From an uncultured Prevotellaceae bacterium (GTDB lineage Bacteria > Bacteroidota > Bacteroidia > Bacteroidales > Bacteroidaceae): a DNA stretch of 16,974 nucleotides. The stretch lies in NCBI GenBank assembly GCA_902477365.1, contig CABSGW010000024.1, positions 1 to 16,974 of the forward strand, read 5' to 3'. Positions 1 through 8,010 of this stretch are shown here, one piece after another (position 1 is the first letter of the stretch; every line of letters begins with the position of its first letter). The notes under the pieces were generated by a model that saw only the letters and a list, made by a program, of their open reading frames with translations, was not told the origin of the DNA and did no database searches. The translations under genes were made by a program, and so were the position numbers.

Positions 1-906
1 AGCCAGAAACCCACACACGGCGTCATGCCTGCTTTGGCCAGTCCGTGGGGACAATGGTACATGCATACGCTGACCGACTTCCTGACACGTACCGGACAAA
101 CCGTCTTCGAACACGATGGCTCCTATCCGGGCGACTTCGACATGACACCCCGTCCACCCCTTCAGAAGGGTGGCGACGACTCGCAATGGGTACAGTGGCG
201 CATCATCAGCGACTTTTACAAATGGTGTAAAGGACAAGGCATCTTCCTCAACATTCCCGACTACTACTTCCTGGTGGGCGGCAACAAAATAGGTATGGGC
301 TACCGCGAGGTGAACTGGTCGTTGCCCCGCGCCCAGCAACTTATCCACACGCGCCAGAACATTTACGACGGAACTTGGGAAAAGACGCCGTCAATGGGCT
401 GGATGCACGTACCCCTTACCCAATACCACGGCGGCGGCGCAGCAGCCACCATAGAGCCATTGTGCGAACACCTGGATCACTACCGCACCATCATGGCGTC
501 GAACCTGGGAGCCGGTGTGCAAGCGGTGTACAGAGGGCGCCGCCTGTACGATACCGACACCACACGCAACATGGTGAAATCCATGGTCGACTGGTATAAA
601 CGTCACCGCGACATCCTAGAATCGGACATCATCCATCTGCGGCGCCCCGACGGTAGGGGGCTGGATTATTACCTGCACGCCAACGCCTCGCTGGACGAAA
701 AAGGACTGCTTATGGTCTTCAATCCCACCACCAAGCCCATCAGACAAACCTTGCGCATTCCGCTTTACTATACCGGATTGCGCAAAAAAGCGCAGGTTTC
801 GCAAGACGAAGGCCGTTATCGCCACATTTCGCTGGACGAACAACAGCGCGCACACCTTGAAGTGGACATCCCGGCAGGAGGGTATCGTTTCTTCCTGTTC
901 AAATAA
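1..906 (+). CDS. Putative glycoside hydrolase (alpha-galactosidase-like), 3' fragment
   Basis: The reading frame is open from base 1, so the gene begins outside the window; the ATG at 25 is internal. About 301 residues are visible, ending in TAA at 904-906. The fragment looks like the second half of a TIM-barrel sugar hydrolase. It has aromatic- and acid-rich strand ends such as EHDGSYPGDFD, then NIPDYYF and MGWMHVPL. A C-terminal beta-rich region of roughly 80 residues with the pattern LMVFNPT and IPAGGYRFFLFK resembles the beta-sandwich that follows the barrel in GH36/GH27-like enzymes. A catalytic role for the Asp residues in EHDGSYPGDFD is my inference. The protein is probably periplasmic, but its N-terminus is missing so no signal peptide can be checked. 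It converges with the HIT gene across a shared terminator. The exact GH family and substrate are not recognised. Confidence 0.6.
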   Translation, partial: SQKPTHGVMPALASPWGQWYMHTLTDFLTRTGQTVFEHDGSYPGDFDMTPRPPLQKGGDDSQWVQWRIISDFYKWCKGQGIFLNIPDYYFLVGGNKIGMGYREVNWSLPRAQQLIHTRQNIYDGTWEKTPSMGWMHVPLTQYHGGGAAATIEPLCEHLDHYRTIMASNLGAGVQAVYRGRRLYDTDTTRNMVKSMVDWYKRHRDILESDIIHLRRPDGRGLDYYLHANASLDEKGLLMVFNPTTKPIRQTLRIPLYYTGLRKKAQVSQDEGRYRHISLDEQQRAHLEVDIPAGGYRFFLFK

Positions 907-908
907 AA

Positions 909-954
909 CGAAGAAGCCGTTTCCATGCAAACAGAAACGGCTTCTTCGCTTTTT
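909..954. terminator. Bidirectional rho-independent terminator
   Basis: A perfect 15-bp stem (arms 909-923 and 934-948) with a 10-base loop is followed by CTTTTT on the plus strand. On the minus strand the stem is followed by TTTTATTT. It lies between the hydrolase gene ending at 906 and the HIT gene ending at 967, so it can stop transcription from both sides. Confidence 0.9.
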
Positions 955-966
955 AGTGACAAGCTA

Positions 967-1359
967 TCAGAACTTCTCGGCAATGGCCTCGGCCACGGCG
1001 CGGAACTCTGCGTCAGACAATGTTAACTTAGGATTGGCAAAATTCAAGTCTCCCTCCTGTTTCATCGGCACAAGATGGATGTGCGCATGAGGCACCTCAA
1101 GTCCCAGCACGGCCTCGCCCACCTTGCGGCAGGGAAACGCCGCCTGAATGGCACGAGCCACCCGTTTGGCAAACACATGCAATGCGGCCAGTTCCTCATC
1201 TTCCAAGTCGAAGATGTAATCCACCTCCCGCTTGGGAATCACCAGTGTATGCCCTTTCACCAAAGGATTGATGTCCAGAAAAGCATAAAAGCGCTCGTCC
1301 TCGGCCACCTTGTAGCTGGGTATGTCCCCGGCAACTATTTTACTGAAAATGGAAGCCAT
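967..1359 (-). CDS. HIT family protein (histidine triad nucleotide-binding)
   Basis: This 130-residue protein is full length for the HINT branch of the HIT family, which hydrolyses purine nucleoside phosphoramidates or related AMP esters in the cytoplasm. The N-terminus (MASIFSKIVAGDIPSYKV) and DINPLVKGHTLVIPK around residues 29-43 are typical. The catalytic triad is at residues 91-95 in VPHAHIHLVPM, with H95 the expected nucleophile or its close partner. The substrate in this organism is unknown. The gene starts 17 bases after greA stops and has no visible promoter of its own, so it is probably the second gene of a greA-hit transcript. That transcript ends at the shared terminator near 909-948. 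Confidence 0.93.
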   Translation of the reverse strand: MASIFSKIVAGDIPSYKVAEDERFYAFLDINPLVKGHTLVIPKREVDYIFDLEDEELAALHVFAKRVARAIQAAFPCRKVGEAVLGLEVPHAHIHLVPMKQEGDLNFANPKLTLSDAEFRAVAEAIAEKF

Positions 1360-1376
1360 TCTACTTGTCTTTTGAA

Positions 1377-1844
1377 TTAATCAATACTGATGTTTACAAT
1401 TTCAAGCTGTACGGTTCCCTGCGGTATCTTAATGTCTACCACATCGCCAACCTTTTTGCCCAATAAGCCTTGTGCGATAGGCGTTTGCGACGAGATTTTC
1501 CCTTCGCGCAAATTCGCCTCGCTCTCACTTACTATGGTATATTTCATCACCATGCCCGTCTTCACATTCTTCATCTCCACGGTTGACAGAATCTGTACGG
1601 AGTCGGTGCTCAATTTACTTGCATCTATAATTTTAGCGTCGGCAATGGCGCTTTTCAATTTGTTAATCTTCATTTCAAGCATTGCCTGTGCCTCTTTCGC
1701 AGCATCATACTCGCTATTTTCGGAAAGGTCGCCTTTGTCGCGTGCTTCTGCTATGGCAGCTGAAGCGGCGGGACGGTCTATCTGTTCCATGTGTTTCAGT
1801 TGCGCTACCATTTTATCGTAGCCCTCTTGTGACATATACGCCAT
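1377..1844 (-). CDS. greA: Transcription elongation factor GreA
   Basis: GreA enters the secondary channel of RNA polymerase and stimulates cleavage of backtracked RNA. The protein is 155 residues, the usual length. The N-terminal coiled coil carries the acidic tip in ARDKGDLSENSEYDAAKEAQ, with D39 and E42 matching the catalytic D41 and E44 of E. coli. The C-terminal FKBP-like domain includes SESEANLREGKIS and TPIAQGLLGKKVGDVV. I place the start at 1844 (MAYMSQEGYDK), because a longer in-frame version from 1901 adds 19 basic residues not found in the family, and a good Shine-Dalgarno (AGAAGGAG) lies just before 1844. A strong promoter is visible at 1966-1997. It leads into the HIT gene. Confidence 0.96.
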   Translation of the reverse strand: MAYMSQEGYDKMVAQLKHMEQIDRPAASAAIAEARDKGDLSENSEYDAAKEAQAMLEMKINKLKSAIADAKIIDASKLSTDSVQILSTVEMKNVKTGMVMKYTIVSESEANLREGKISSQTPIAQGLLGKKVGDVVDIKIPQGTVQLEIVNISID

Positions 1845-1965
1845 AACGTTTCTCCTTCTTATTTTTGAGTTTTTTGTGTTTATCGTTCTCTTAGGTAGCA
1901 TAAAAATAGAAAGAATTCCAATGTTGTCCGCATCGGAATCCTTTTATCGTGCTATCTTCTTTGGG

Positions 1966-1997
1966 CAAAGGTAAAACTAAAAAATGAGACTTGCAAA
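1966..1997 (-). promoter_or_regulatory. Bacteroidetes-type promoter of greA
   Basis: On the minus strand the -7 box is TACCTTTG (1966-1973), a match to TAnnTTTG. A TTTG at 1994-1997 gives the -33 box, with a 20-base spacer. This fits the consensus of the Bacteroides primary sigma factor. Transcription would start near 1959-1960, giving a leader of about 115 bases before greA. Confidence 0.8.
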
Positions 1998-2165
1998 TAA
2001 AAGCGTAAATATTCGCAGGAAGAACGCCGCCCGTTCTTTTTCAAGTATTTGACCGCATCAGACACGTCACCAGCCCCCTTCCGCACACTTCTTTCAAGGC
2101 CACTCATCCCCCAATGTGCCATCCCTTATTTGCCCGAAAAGCGGACAAACCGGACTCAAGTTTCC

Positions 2166-2223
2166 GTCCCTATGGGCTTGTTGCAACGGACTGGGCATCT
2201 CGTTGCAACAAGCCCATAGGGAC
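2166..2223. repeat. Perfect 23-bp inverted repeat (REP-like element)
   Basis: The arms 2166-2188 and 2201-2223 are exact reverse complements around a 12-base loop. No T-run follows on either side, so it is not an ordinary terminator, and it sits between two divergent promoters. Bases 2190-2209 match 19 of 20 bases of the palindrome at 8015-8034, sharing CTCGTTGCAAC and ACTGGGC. This indicates a dispersed repeat family. Confidence 0.85.
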
Positions 2224-2345
2224 AATCGCCTCCGAAACCCCGTCCGTATCCGCCCAAACAGCCCTGTAGCGTGAAGATATCCGCTTTTTCAAGAAAAAAA
2301 CGAAAGAATATCTTCTATATATAAGGTGCAAATGGCTTTTTTTCC

Positions 2346-2353
2346 TACTTTTG
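2346..2353 (+). promoter_or_regulatory. Probable -7 box of the topA operon promoter
   Basis: TACTTTTG matches the Bacteroidetes -7 consensus TAnnTTTG and would start transcription near 2360, about 24 bases before topA. No TTTG is found at the expected -33 position, so the upstream half is weak. It is the only promoter-like site seen for the topA-aroK-speA-argB genes. Confidence 0.6.
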
Positions 2354-2383
2354 CACCCCGTACAACCTAAGTAAGCAGCTATT

Positions 2384-4726
2384 ATGCAAAAGAACCTGGT
2401 AATTGTCGAGTCGCCCGCCAAAGCGAAAACCATTGAAAACTTCCTGGGAAAAGACTTCAAAGTCTTGTCCAGTTACGGGCATATCCGTGACCTGAAGAAG
2501 AAGGATTTCAGCATCGACACAAAGACTTTTGAACCCGAGTACGAAATTCCGACCGAGAAAATCAAATTGGTCAACGAACTCCGTTCGCAGGCCCAAAAGG
2601 CAGATACCGTATGGCTGGCATCCGATGAAGACCGCGAAGGAGAAGCCATCTCGTGGCACTTGTTCGAAGTGTTGGGCCTCGACCCCGAACGTACCCGGCG
2701 CATCGTGTTTCACGAAATTACCAAACCGGCCATCCTGGCCGCCATCGAAAACCCGCGTGCCATCAACCAACACCTGGTCAACGCACAACAGGCCCGCCGC
2801 GTGCTCGACCGCATTGTGGGCTTCAAACTCTCGCCCGTATTGTGGCGCAAGGTGAAACCGGCCCTTTCGGCCGGACGCGTGCAGAGCGTGGCTGTCCGCC
2901 TCATTGTGGAGCGCGAACGGGAAATACAGCGTTTCGTAAGCGAAGCATCCTACCGGGTCATCGCCCTGTTCAACGTGCCTGACGGAAAAGACGGACAGGT
3001 GGAGCTGAAAGCCGAACTGAACTGCCGCTTCAAGACCAAAGAGGAGGCTGCGGCTTTCCTTGAAAGTTGCAAGACTGCTTCGTTCCGCATCAACGATGTG
3101 GCCACACGCCCGCAAAAGCGCATGCCGGCACCGCCGTTCACCACATCCACCCTGCAACAGGAAGCGGCACGCAAACTGGGTTTCTCGGTATCACAGACCA
3201 TGATGATAGCCCAACGGTTGTACGAATCGGGATTTATCACGTACATGCGTACCGACTCGGTCAACCTGTCGGACTACTGCATACAGGCCTGCGGCCCGGT
3301 CATCACAAACCTGATGGGCGAAGCATACGCACAACAGCGTCATTACCACACCAAGACCAAAGGCGCACAAGAGGCGCACGAAGCCATACGTCCCACCGAT
3401 ATGGGACGTACCGAGATTGAGGGATCGTCGCAAGAGAACCGCCTGTACCAACTGATCTGGAAACGGACGCTTGCCTGTCAAATGGCTGACGCGTTGCTCG
3501 AAAAGACCACGGTGAACATCGGCATATCGAACAAAGAAGAACTCTTTGTAGCTACGGGTGAGGTGATCCGGTTCGAAGGTTTTCTCAAAGTATACCGCGA
3601 ATCATACGACACCGAAGAGACCGAAACAGCCGGACTGCTGCCTCCCTTGGAAAAAGACATGGTGCTGGAACGCCAGTTGCTCACAGCCACCGAGCGCTTC
3701 ACGCAACGACCCGCACGCTACACCGAGGCCAGTCTGGTACACAAACTCGAGGAGCTTGGCATCGGACGTCCGTCCACCTACGCTCCCACCATCAGTACCA
3801 TCCAACAACGTGAGTACGTAATCAAAGGAGACAAAGAAGGCGAACAGCGCCACTTCAATGTGCTTACGCTGGAACAGGACAACCTGAAAGACGAGACACG
3901 CACCGAAACCGTTGGAACCGAGAAAGGAAAGTTGCTGCCCACCGACATCGGCACGGTAGTAAATGACTTTCTGCTGGAATATTTCCCCGAGATACTGGAC
4001 TTCAACTTCACGGCCAACGTTGAGAAGGAATTTGACGAAGTGGCCGAAGGAGGCAAGGACTGGACCAAACTGATGAAAGATTTCTATGCACACTTTGAGC
4101 CGCAGGTGAAACAGACCATGGCCATGAAGAGTGAGCACAAAGTGGGCGAACGCCAACTGGGAACAGACCCCAAAAGCGGAAAACCGGTATTTGTGAAGAT
4201 AGGACGCTTCGGCCCTATCGTACAGATAGGACAGGCCGGCGATGCGGAAAAGCCGCTCTTTGCCACTATGAAGAAAAACCAAAGTACGGAAACCATCACG
4301 CTGGACGAAGCGCTGGAACTGTTCCAACTGCCCCGCACATTGGGCGAGTTCGAAGAACTGCCGGTAGTGGCAAACAGCGGACGCTTTGGTCCTTACATAC
4401 AACATGCAGGCAAGTATGCCTCACTGCCCAAAACGGCCGACCCGATGAAGATTACGCTCGAAGAGGCCATCGAACTTATCAAAGAGAAAAGGGCGGCAGA
4501 GGCCAAACGACACCTCAAGAAATTTGAAGAAGAACCCGAACTGGAAGTGTTGAACGGCCCTTACGGTCCTTACATCGCTTACAAAGGGAAAAACTACCGA
4601 CTGCCCAAAACACTGGCAGCCAAAGCGGCCGAACTGACACTGGAGGAGTGCCTCAACGTCATCAAAGAACAGAACGACAAACCCAAAAGCACAGCTTCGC
4701 GGGGACGGCGCGCCAAGAAGTCATGA
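2384..4726 (+). CDS. topA: DNA topoisomerase I (type IA)
   Basis: TopA relaxes negative supercoils by cutting one strand through a 5'-phosphotyrosine. The protein is 780 residues. The Toprim domain begins with IVESPAKAKTI (E9) and has the metal-binding acids in DEDREGEA (D81, D83, E85). The active-site tyrosine is Y287 in FITYMRTDSV. HEAIRPTD follows in the core. The C-terminus lacks the Cys4 zinc fingers of E. coli TopA. It has three repeats instead, around GRFGPIVQIG, SGRFGPYIQHAG and NGPYGPYIAYKG (topoisomerase C-terminal repeats), and a basic tail ending GRRAKKS. The start at 2384 gives the expected N-terminus. Its stop overlaps the aroK start by four bases (ATGA), which suggests translational coupling. 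Confidence 0.97.
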   Translation: MQKNLVIVESPAKAKTIENFLGKDFKVLSSYGHIRDLKKKDFSIDTKTFEPEYEIPTEKIKLVNELRSQAQKADTVWLASDEDREGEAISWHLFEVLGLDPERTRRIVFHEITKPAILAAIENPRAINQHLVNAQQARRVLDRIVGFKLSPVLWRKVKPALSAGRVQSVAVRLIVEREREIQRFVSEASYRVIALFNVPDGKDGQVELKAELNCRFKTKEEAAAFLESCKTASFRINDVATRPQKRMPAPPFTTSTLQQEAARKLGFSVSQTMMIAQRLYESGFITYMRTDSVNLSDYCIQACGPVITNLMGEAYAQQRHYHTKTKGAQEAHEAIRPTDMGRTEIEGSSQENRLYQLIWKRTLACQMADALLEKTTVNIGISNKEELFVATGEVIRFEGFLKVYRESYDTEETETAGLLPPLEKDMVLERQLLTATERFTQRPARYTEASLVHKLEELGIGRPSTYAPTISTIQQREYVIKGDKEGEQRHFNVLTLEQDNLKDETRTETVGTEKGKLLPTDIGTVVNDFLLEYFPEILDFNFTANVEKEFDEVAEGGKDWTKLMKDFYAHFEPQVKQTMAMKSEHKVGERQLGTDPKSGKPVFVKIGRFGPIVQIGQAGDAEKPLFATMKKNQSTETITLDEALELFQLPRTLGEFEELPVVANSGRFGPYIQHAGKYASLPKTADPMKITLEEAIELIKEKRAAEAKRHLKKFEEEPELEVLNGPYGPYIAYKGKNYRLPKTLAAKAAELTLEECLNVIKEQNDKPKSTASRGRRAKKS

Positions 4727-5256
4727 GTAACCGCAGCATCATCCTCGTCGGGTATATGTGCGTGGGCAAAACCACTATCGGAAAAGCTCTGGCACAAGCA
4801 ATGGGACGCACGTTCTACGACCTTGACTGGTACATCGAGGAGCGCTTCCGCTGCAAAATTCCACAGCTGTTTGCCGAACGGGGCGAAGCGGGATTCCGCG
4901 ATATTGAGCGCCGTATGCTGCACGAAGTCGCCGAGTTCGAACACATCGTCCTGTCGTGTGGAGGCGGTACACCCTGTTTTTTTGACAACATGGACTACAT
5001 GAACCGGTGCGGAAAAACCGTCTACATGAAAGCGACACCCGAGGTCATCTACCAACACCTGCTATGCAGCAAAGGAGAACGCCCCCTGCTCAAGGGAAAA
5101 AGTGACGAAGAACTGCGTGCCTTCATTACCGCCCAACTGGCCGAACGAGCGCCTTTTTATGAGAAGGCAACCTATGTCCAGCCCATACAACCGCTGGACG
5201 ATCTTGATAAAATAACGCAAATTGTTGAACAACTAAGAGAACTGCTTCACACCTAA
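4723..5256 (+). CDS. aroK: Shikimate kinase
   Basis: The enzyme phosphorylates the 3-hydroxyl of shikimate with ATP, the fifth step towards chorismate, in the cytoplasm. At 177 residues it is normal in length. The Walker A motif is GYMCVGKTT (residues 10-18), shikimate and Mg contacts lie in FYDLDWYIE (D33, D35), R59 sits in EAGFRDIERR, the glycine motif is SCGGGTP (G80-G82), and the lid arginine is R120 in GERPLL. A longer in-frame reading from 4648 would overlap topA by about 79 bases. The ATG at 4723, inside the topA stop, gives the conserved N-terminus and I prefer it. It is the second gene of the operon, and speA starts 6 bases later. Confidence 0.95.
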   Translation: MSNRSIILVGYMCVGKTTIGKALAQAMGRTFYDLDWYIEERFRCKIPQLFAERGEAGFRDIERRMLHEVAEFEHIVLSCGGGTPCFFDNMDYMNRCGKTVYMKATPEVIYQHLLCSKGERPLLKGKSDEELRAFITAQLAERAPFYEKATYVQPIQPLDDLDKITQIVEQLRELLHT

Positions 5257-5262
5257 AAAGCA

Positions 5263-7155
5263 ATGAGAAAATGGCGAATTGAAGACTCCGAAGAACTCTA
5301 CAACATCAATGGTTGGGGAGTAAGCTATTTCGGTATCAACGAGAAAGGACATGCGTATGTAACCCCGCGCAAAGACAGTGTACAGGTTGACCTGAAAGAA
5401 CTGGTAGACGAGCTGTCTATCCGTAACATCACGGCACCCGTGCTTTTACGCTTTCCCGACATATTGGACAACCGTATCGAGAAGACGGCCCGTTGTTTCC
5501 AGATAGCGGCAAAAGAATATGATTACCAGGCCGAACACTTCATCATCTATCCCATCAAAGTAAACCAGATGAGGCCGGTTGTTGAGGAGATCATCAGTCA
5601 CGGAAAGAAATATAATTTAGGCCTAGAGGCGGGTTCAAAGCCCGAGCTGCACGCTGTGTTGGCCACCAACATGGATTCGGACAGCCTGATCATCTGTAAC
5701 GGACACAAAGACCAGAGTTTCATTGAATTGGCCCTGCTGGCCCAAAAAATGGGAAAACGCGTGTTCCTGGTTGTTGAAAAGTTGCACGAATTAAGCATCA
5801 TCGCCAAAACAGCCAACAAACTTGGGGTACGTCCCAACCTGGGCATACGCATCAAACTGGCCTCATCGGGCGCGGGAAAATGGGAAGAAAGCGGCGGCGA
5901 CGCCAGCAAATTCGGACTGAACTCCAGCGAACTGCTCGAAGCGCTCACTATTCTTCAGGAAAAAGATATGCAAGACTGCCTGAAGCTGATACACTTCCAC
6001 ATAGGCAGCCAGATCACCAAAATACGCCGCATACAAACGGCATTGCGCGAAGCGGCCCAATTCTACGTGCAGCTGCATGCACTGGGCTTTGACATCAAAT
6101 TTGTAGACTGCGGTGGCGGACTGGGCGTCGACTATGACGGAACACGCTCGTCCAACAGCGAAAGCTCCGTGAACTACTCCATTCAGGAGTATGTCAACGA
6201 CTGCGTCTATACCTTTACCGAAGCATCGGACAAAAACCAAATACCCCACCCGAACCTGATTACCGAAGGAGGACGTTCACTAACCGCCCACCACTCGGTG
6301 CTGATACTGGATGTGGTGGATACGGCCTCGCAGCCCATGATGGACGAAAAGTGGGAACCGTCTGAAAACGACCACAAACTGGTACGCGATTTGAGTGAAA
6401 TATGGGATAACCTGAGCGCGCGCTCGATGCTGGAAGATTGGCATGACGCCGAGCAGATACGGGAAGAGGCGCTCGACCTCTTCAGCCACGGCATTGTAGA
6501 CCTCAAGACACGCGCACAAATAGAGAGTCTGTACTGGAGCGTCACCCGCGAGGTGAACGACATCGTACACAACCAGAAGCATGTGCCCGAAGAGCTACGC
6601 AAGCTAGACAAGCTACTGGCCGACAAATACTTCTGCAACTTCTCACTGTTCCAGAGCCTGCCAGATTCATGGGCCATCGACCAGTTGTTCCCCATCATGC
6701 CGATTGCCCGTCTGGACGAGAAGCCCAACCGCAACGCCACACTGCAAGACATCACGTGCGACTCGGACGGAAAAGTTTCGGCCTACATCAACCTGGGCCA
6801 GCAAACCAGCTACCTGCCGCTCCACTCCTTGCGCAAAAACGAGCACTACTACATCGGTGTATTCCTGGTGGGTGCTTATCAGGAAATTCTGGGCAACATG
6901 CACAACCTCTTCGGCGACACCAATGCCGTACACATCTCGGTGGACGGAGACGGATATACCATTGACCAATTGATCGAGGGAGAAACCATTGCTGAAGTAT
7001 TGGATTACGTGCAATACGATCCGAAAAAACTGGTTCACCGGTTGGAAAACTGGGTATCAAAAGCGGTAAAAGAGGGTAAAATAACCATTGACGAAGGCCG
7101 GGAATTCTTAAGCAACTATCGTTCGGGCCTGAACGGCTATACCTATTTGGAATAA
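5263..7155 (+). CDS. speA: Biosynthetic arginine decarboxylase
   Basis: SpeA converts L-arginine to agmatine and CO2 with pyridoxal phosphate, the entry to putrescine and spermidine synthesis. The 630-residue length fits this family, which belongs to the alanine-racemase fold (group IV) decarboxylases. The PLP lysine is K99 in YPIKVNQ. HFHIGSQ and the glycine-rich phosphate loop GGGLGVDYDG follow. The substrate-binding cysteine is C499 in ITCDSDGKV. The start is 6 bases after aroK and leads directly into MRKWRIEDSEELYNI, the usual N-terminus. argB begins 7 bases downstream. The pairing puts one arginine-making and one arginine-consuming enzyme on the same transcript. Confidence 0.97.
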   Translation: MRKWRIEDSEELYNINGWGVSYFGINEKGHAYVTPRKDSVQVDLKELVDELSIRNITAPVLLRFPDILDNRIEKTARCFQIAAKEYDYQAEHFIIYPIKVNQMRPVVEEIISHGKKYNLGLEAGSKPELHAVLATNMDSDSLIICNGHKDQSFIELALLAQKMGKRVFLVVEKLHELSIIAKTANKLGVRPNLGIRIKLASSGAGKWEESGGDASKFGLNSSELLEALTILQEKDMQDCLKLIHFHIGSQITKIRRIQTALREAAQFYVQLHALGFDIKFVDCGGGLGVDYDGTRSSNSESSVNYSIQEYVNDCVYTFTEASDKNQIPHPNLITEGGRSLTAHHSVLILDVVDTASQPMMDEKWEPSENDHKLVRDLSEIWDNLSARSMLEDWHDAEQIREEALDLFSHGIVDLKTRAQIESLYWSVTREVNDIVHNQKHVPEELRKLDKLLADKYFCNFSLFQSLPDSWAIDQLFPIMPIARLDEKPNRNATLQDITCDSDGKVSAYINLGQQTSYLPLHSLRKNEHYYIGVFLVGAYQEILGNMHNLFGDTNAVHISVDGDGYTIDQLIEGETIAEVLDYVQYDPKKLVHRLENWVSKAVKEGKITIDEGREFLSNYRSGLNGYTYLE

Positions 7156-7162
7156 AACCATC

Positions 7163-7936
7163 ATGAAAGAAAAACTGACACTCATCAAGGTTGGCGGAAA
7201 AATAGTAGAAAAGGCTGCTTCGTTGCACAAACTGCTGGCCGACTTCACCGCCATTCAAGGACATAAAGTATTGGTACACGGCGGTGGACGCACAGCTACC
7301 GACCTGGCCACCCGTATGGGAATTGAAACACAAATGGTAAACGGCCGCCGTATCACCGACGAGGCTATGCTACGCGTCGTAACCATGGTCTATGGCGGAC
7401 TGGTAAACAAGAACGTCGTGGCCCAGCTACAAGCCTGTGGAGTACGCGCGCTGGGACTGACCGGTGCCGATATGGACACGATACGCTCGCACCGCCGACC
7501 TGCCGGAGAAGTAGATTACGGTTTCGTAGGAGACGTAGACCGGGTAGACGGTGCCTTGCTGTCCACACTTATCAACCAGCAGATTGTACCCGTAATGGCT
7601 CCGTTGACACACGACGGGAAAGGGAACTTGTTGAACACCAACGCCGATACCATTGCCGGCGAGGTGGCTAAAGGACTAGCACCTTATTTCGACGTCACAC
7701 TGACTTATTGCTTCGAGAAAAAAGGCGTGCTGTTCAATGCCGAAGACGATGACAGCGTAATTCCGCACATCAGCCGGACCGACTTTCCACGCCTGGTGGC
7801 AGACGGAATTGTGGCAGGAGGTATGATTCCGAAAATAGAAAATGCACTGGCGGCCGTTTCCGCGGGTGTCTCACAGGTCATCATCACCCGGGCCGATGCG
7901 CTTGACGGGCAGGGAGGAACCGTCATTACCGATTAA
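7163..7936 (+). CDS. argB: Acetylglutamate kinase family (possibly N-succinylglutamate kinase)
   Basis: ArgB phosphorylates the gamma-carboxylate of an N-acylated glutamate, the second step of arginine synthesis. The protein has 257 residues and the amino-acid-kinase fold. KVGGKIV (K9, G11, G12) binds the ATP phosphates, HGGGR (39-43) binds the acyl-glutamate, NGRRITDE (60-67) matches the conserved VxGxRxT region, and GGMIPKIENAL lies near the C-terminus. Bacteroides fragilis is known to use N-succinylated ornithine in this pathway, so the true substrate here may be N-succinylglutamate; this is inferred from the family and not visible in the residues. The GKD of many acetylglutamate kinases reads GAD here (LTGADMDT). 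It is the last gene of the operon and is followed by a terminator. Confidence 0.92.
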   Translation: MKEKLTLIKVGGKIVEKAASLHKLLADFTAIQGHKVLVHGGGRTATDLATRMGIETQMVNGRRITDEAMLRVVTMVYGGLVNKNVVAQLQACGVRALGLTGADMDTIRSHRRPAGEVDYGFVGDVDRVDGALLSTLINQQIVPVMAPLTHDGKGNLLNTNADTIAGEVAKGLAPYFDVTLTYCFEKKGVLFNAEDDDSVIPHISRTDFPRLVADGIVAGGMIPKIENALAAVSAGVSQVIITRADALDGQGGTVITD

Positions 7937-7963
7937 AATTACATGCCATCGGCATGCGACCAT

Positions 7964-8010
7964 AAAAAGCTCCGGCCTAACCTGACAAACGGTTACACCG
8001 GAGCTTTTTT
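7964..8010. terminator. Terminator after argB, usable from both sides
   Basis: The arms 7964-7975 and 7998-8009 pair over 12 bp (core AGCTCCGG with an A/T end). A short inner stem of TAACC (7978-7982) with GGTTA (7991-7995) extends the hairpin. A run of six T follows on the plus strand, and TTTTTAT follows on the minus strand. It can therefore also end the TonB receptor transcript arriving from the right. Confidence 0.88.

Larger units (their letters stand above)
1845..2383. other. Divergent intergenic region between greA and topA
   Basis: About 540 bases without a convincing gene. From left to right it holds the greA leader with an imperfect bulged hairpin (1896-1954), the greA promoter (1966-1997), about 170 bases in which I see nothing structured (1998-2165), a perfect 23-bp inverted repeat (2166-2223), a T-rich then A-rich stretch near 2285-2300, and the -7 box of topA (2346-2353). 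Reading frames here are short and lack family resemblance. Confidence 0.7.

Noticed and set aside
1845..1901. N-terminal extension of greA from 1901
   Set aside because: It adds 19 residues not seen in GreA, while a good Shine-Dalgarno precedes the ATG at 1844.
2282..2302. Possible hairpin of a T-run followed by an A-run before topA
   Set aside because: It pairs only A and T over a few bases and does not form a stable stem with a terminator tail.
2170..2460. Minus-strand open frame across the greA-topA intergenic region
   Set aside because: It runs through the inverted repeat and the topA promoter and start, with no family resemblance. It is a chance frame.
3602..4405. Long minus-strand open frame inside topA
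   Set aside because: It lies opposite conserved topA coding sequence, with no promoter, ribosome site or recognisable domain.
7942..7956. Short hairpin CATGCC-ATC-GGCATG after argB
   Set aside because: A 6-bp stem with no T-run; the stronger terminator lies just downstream.
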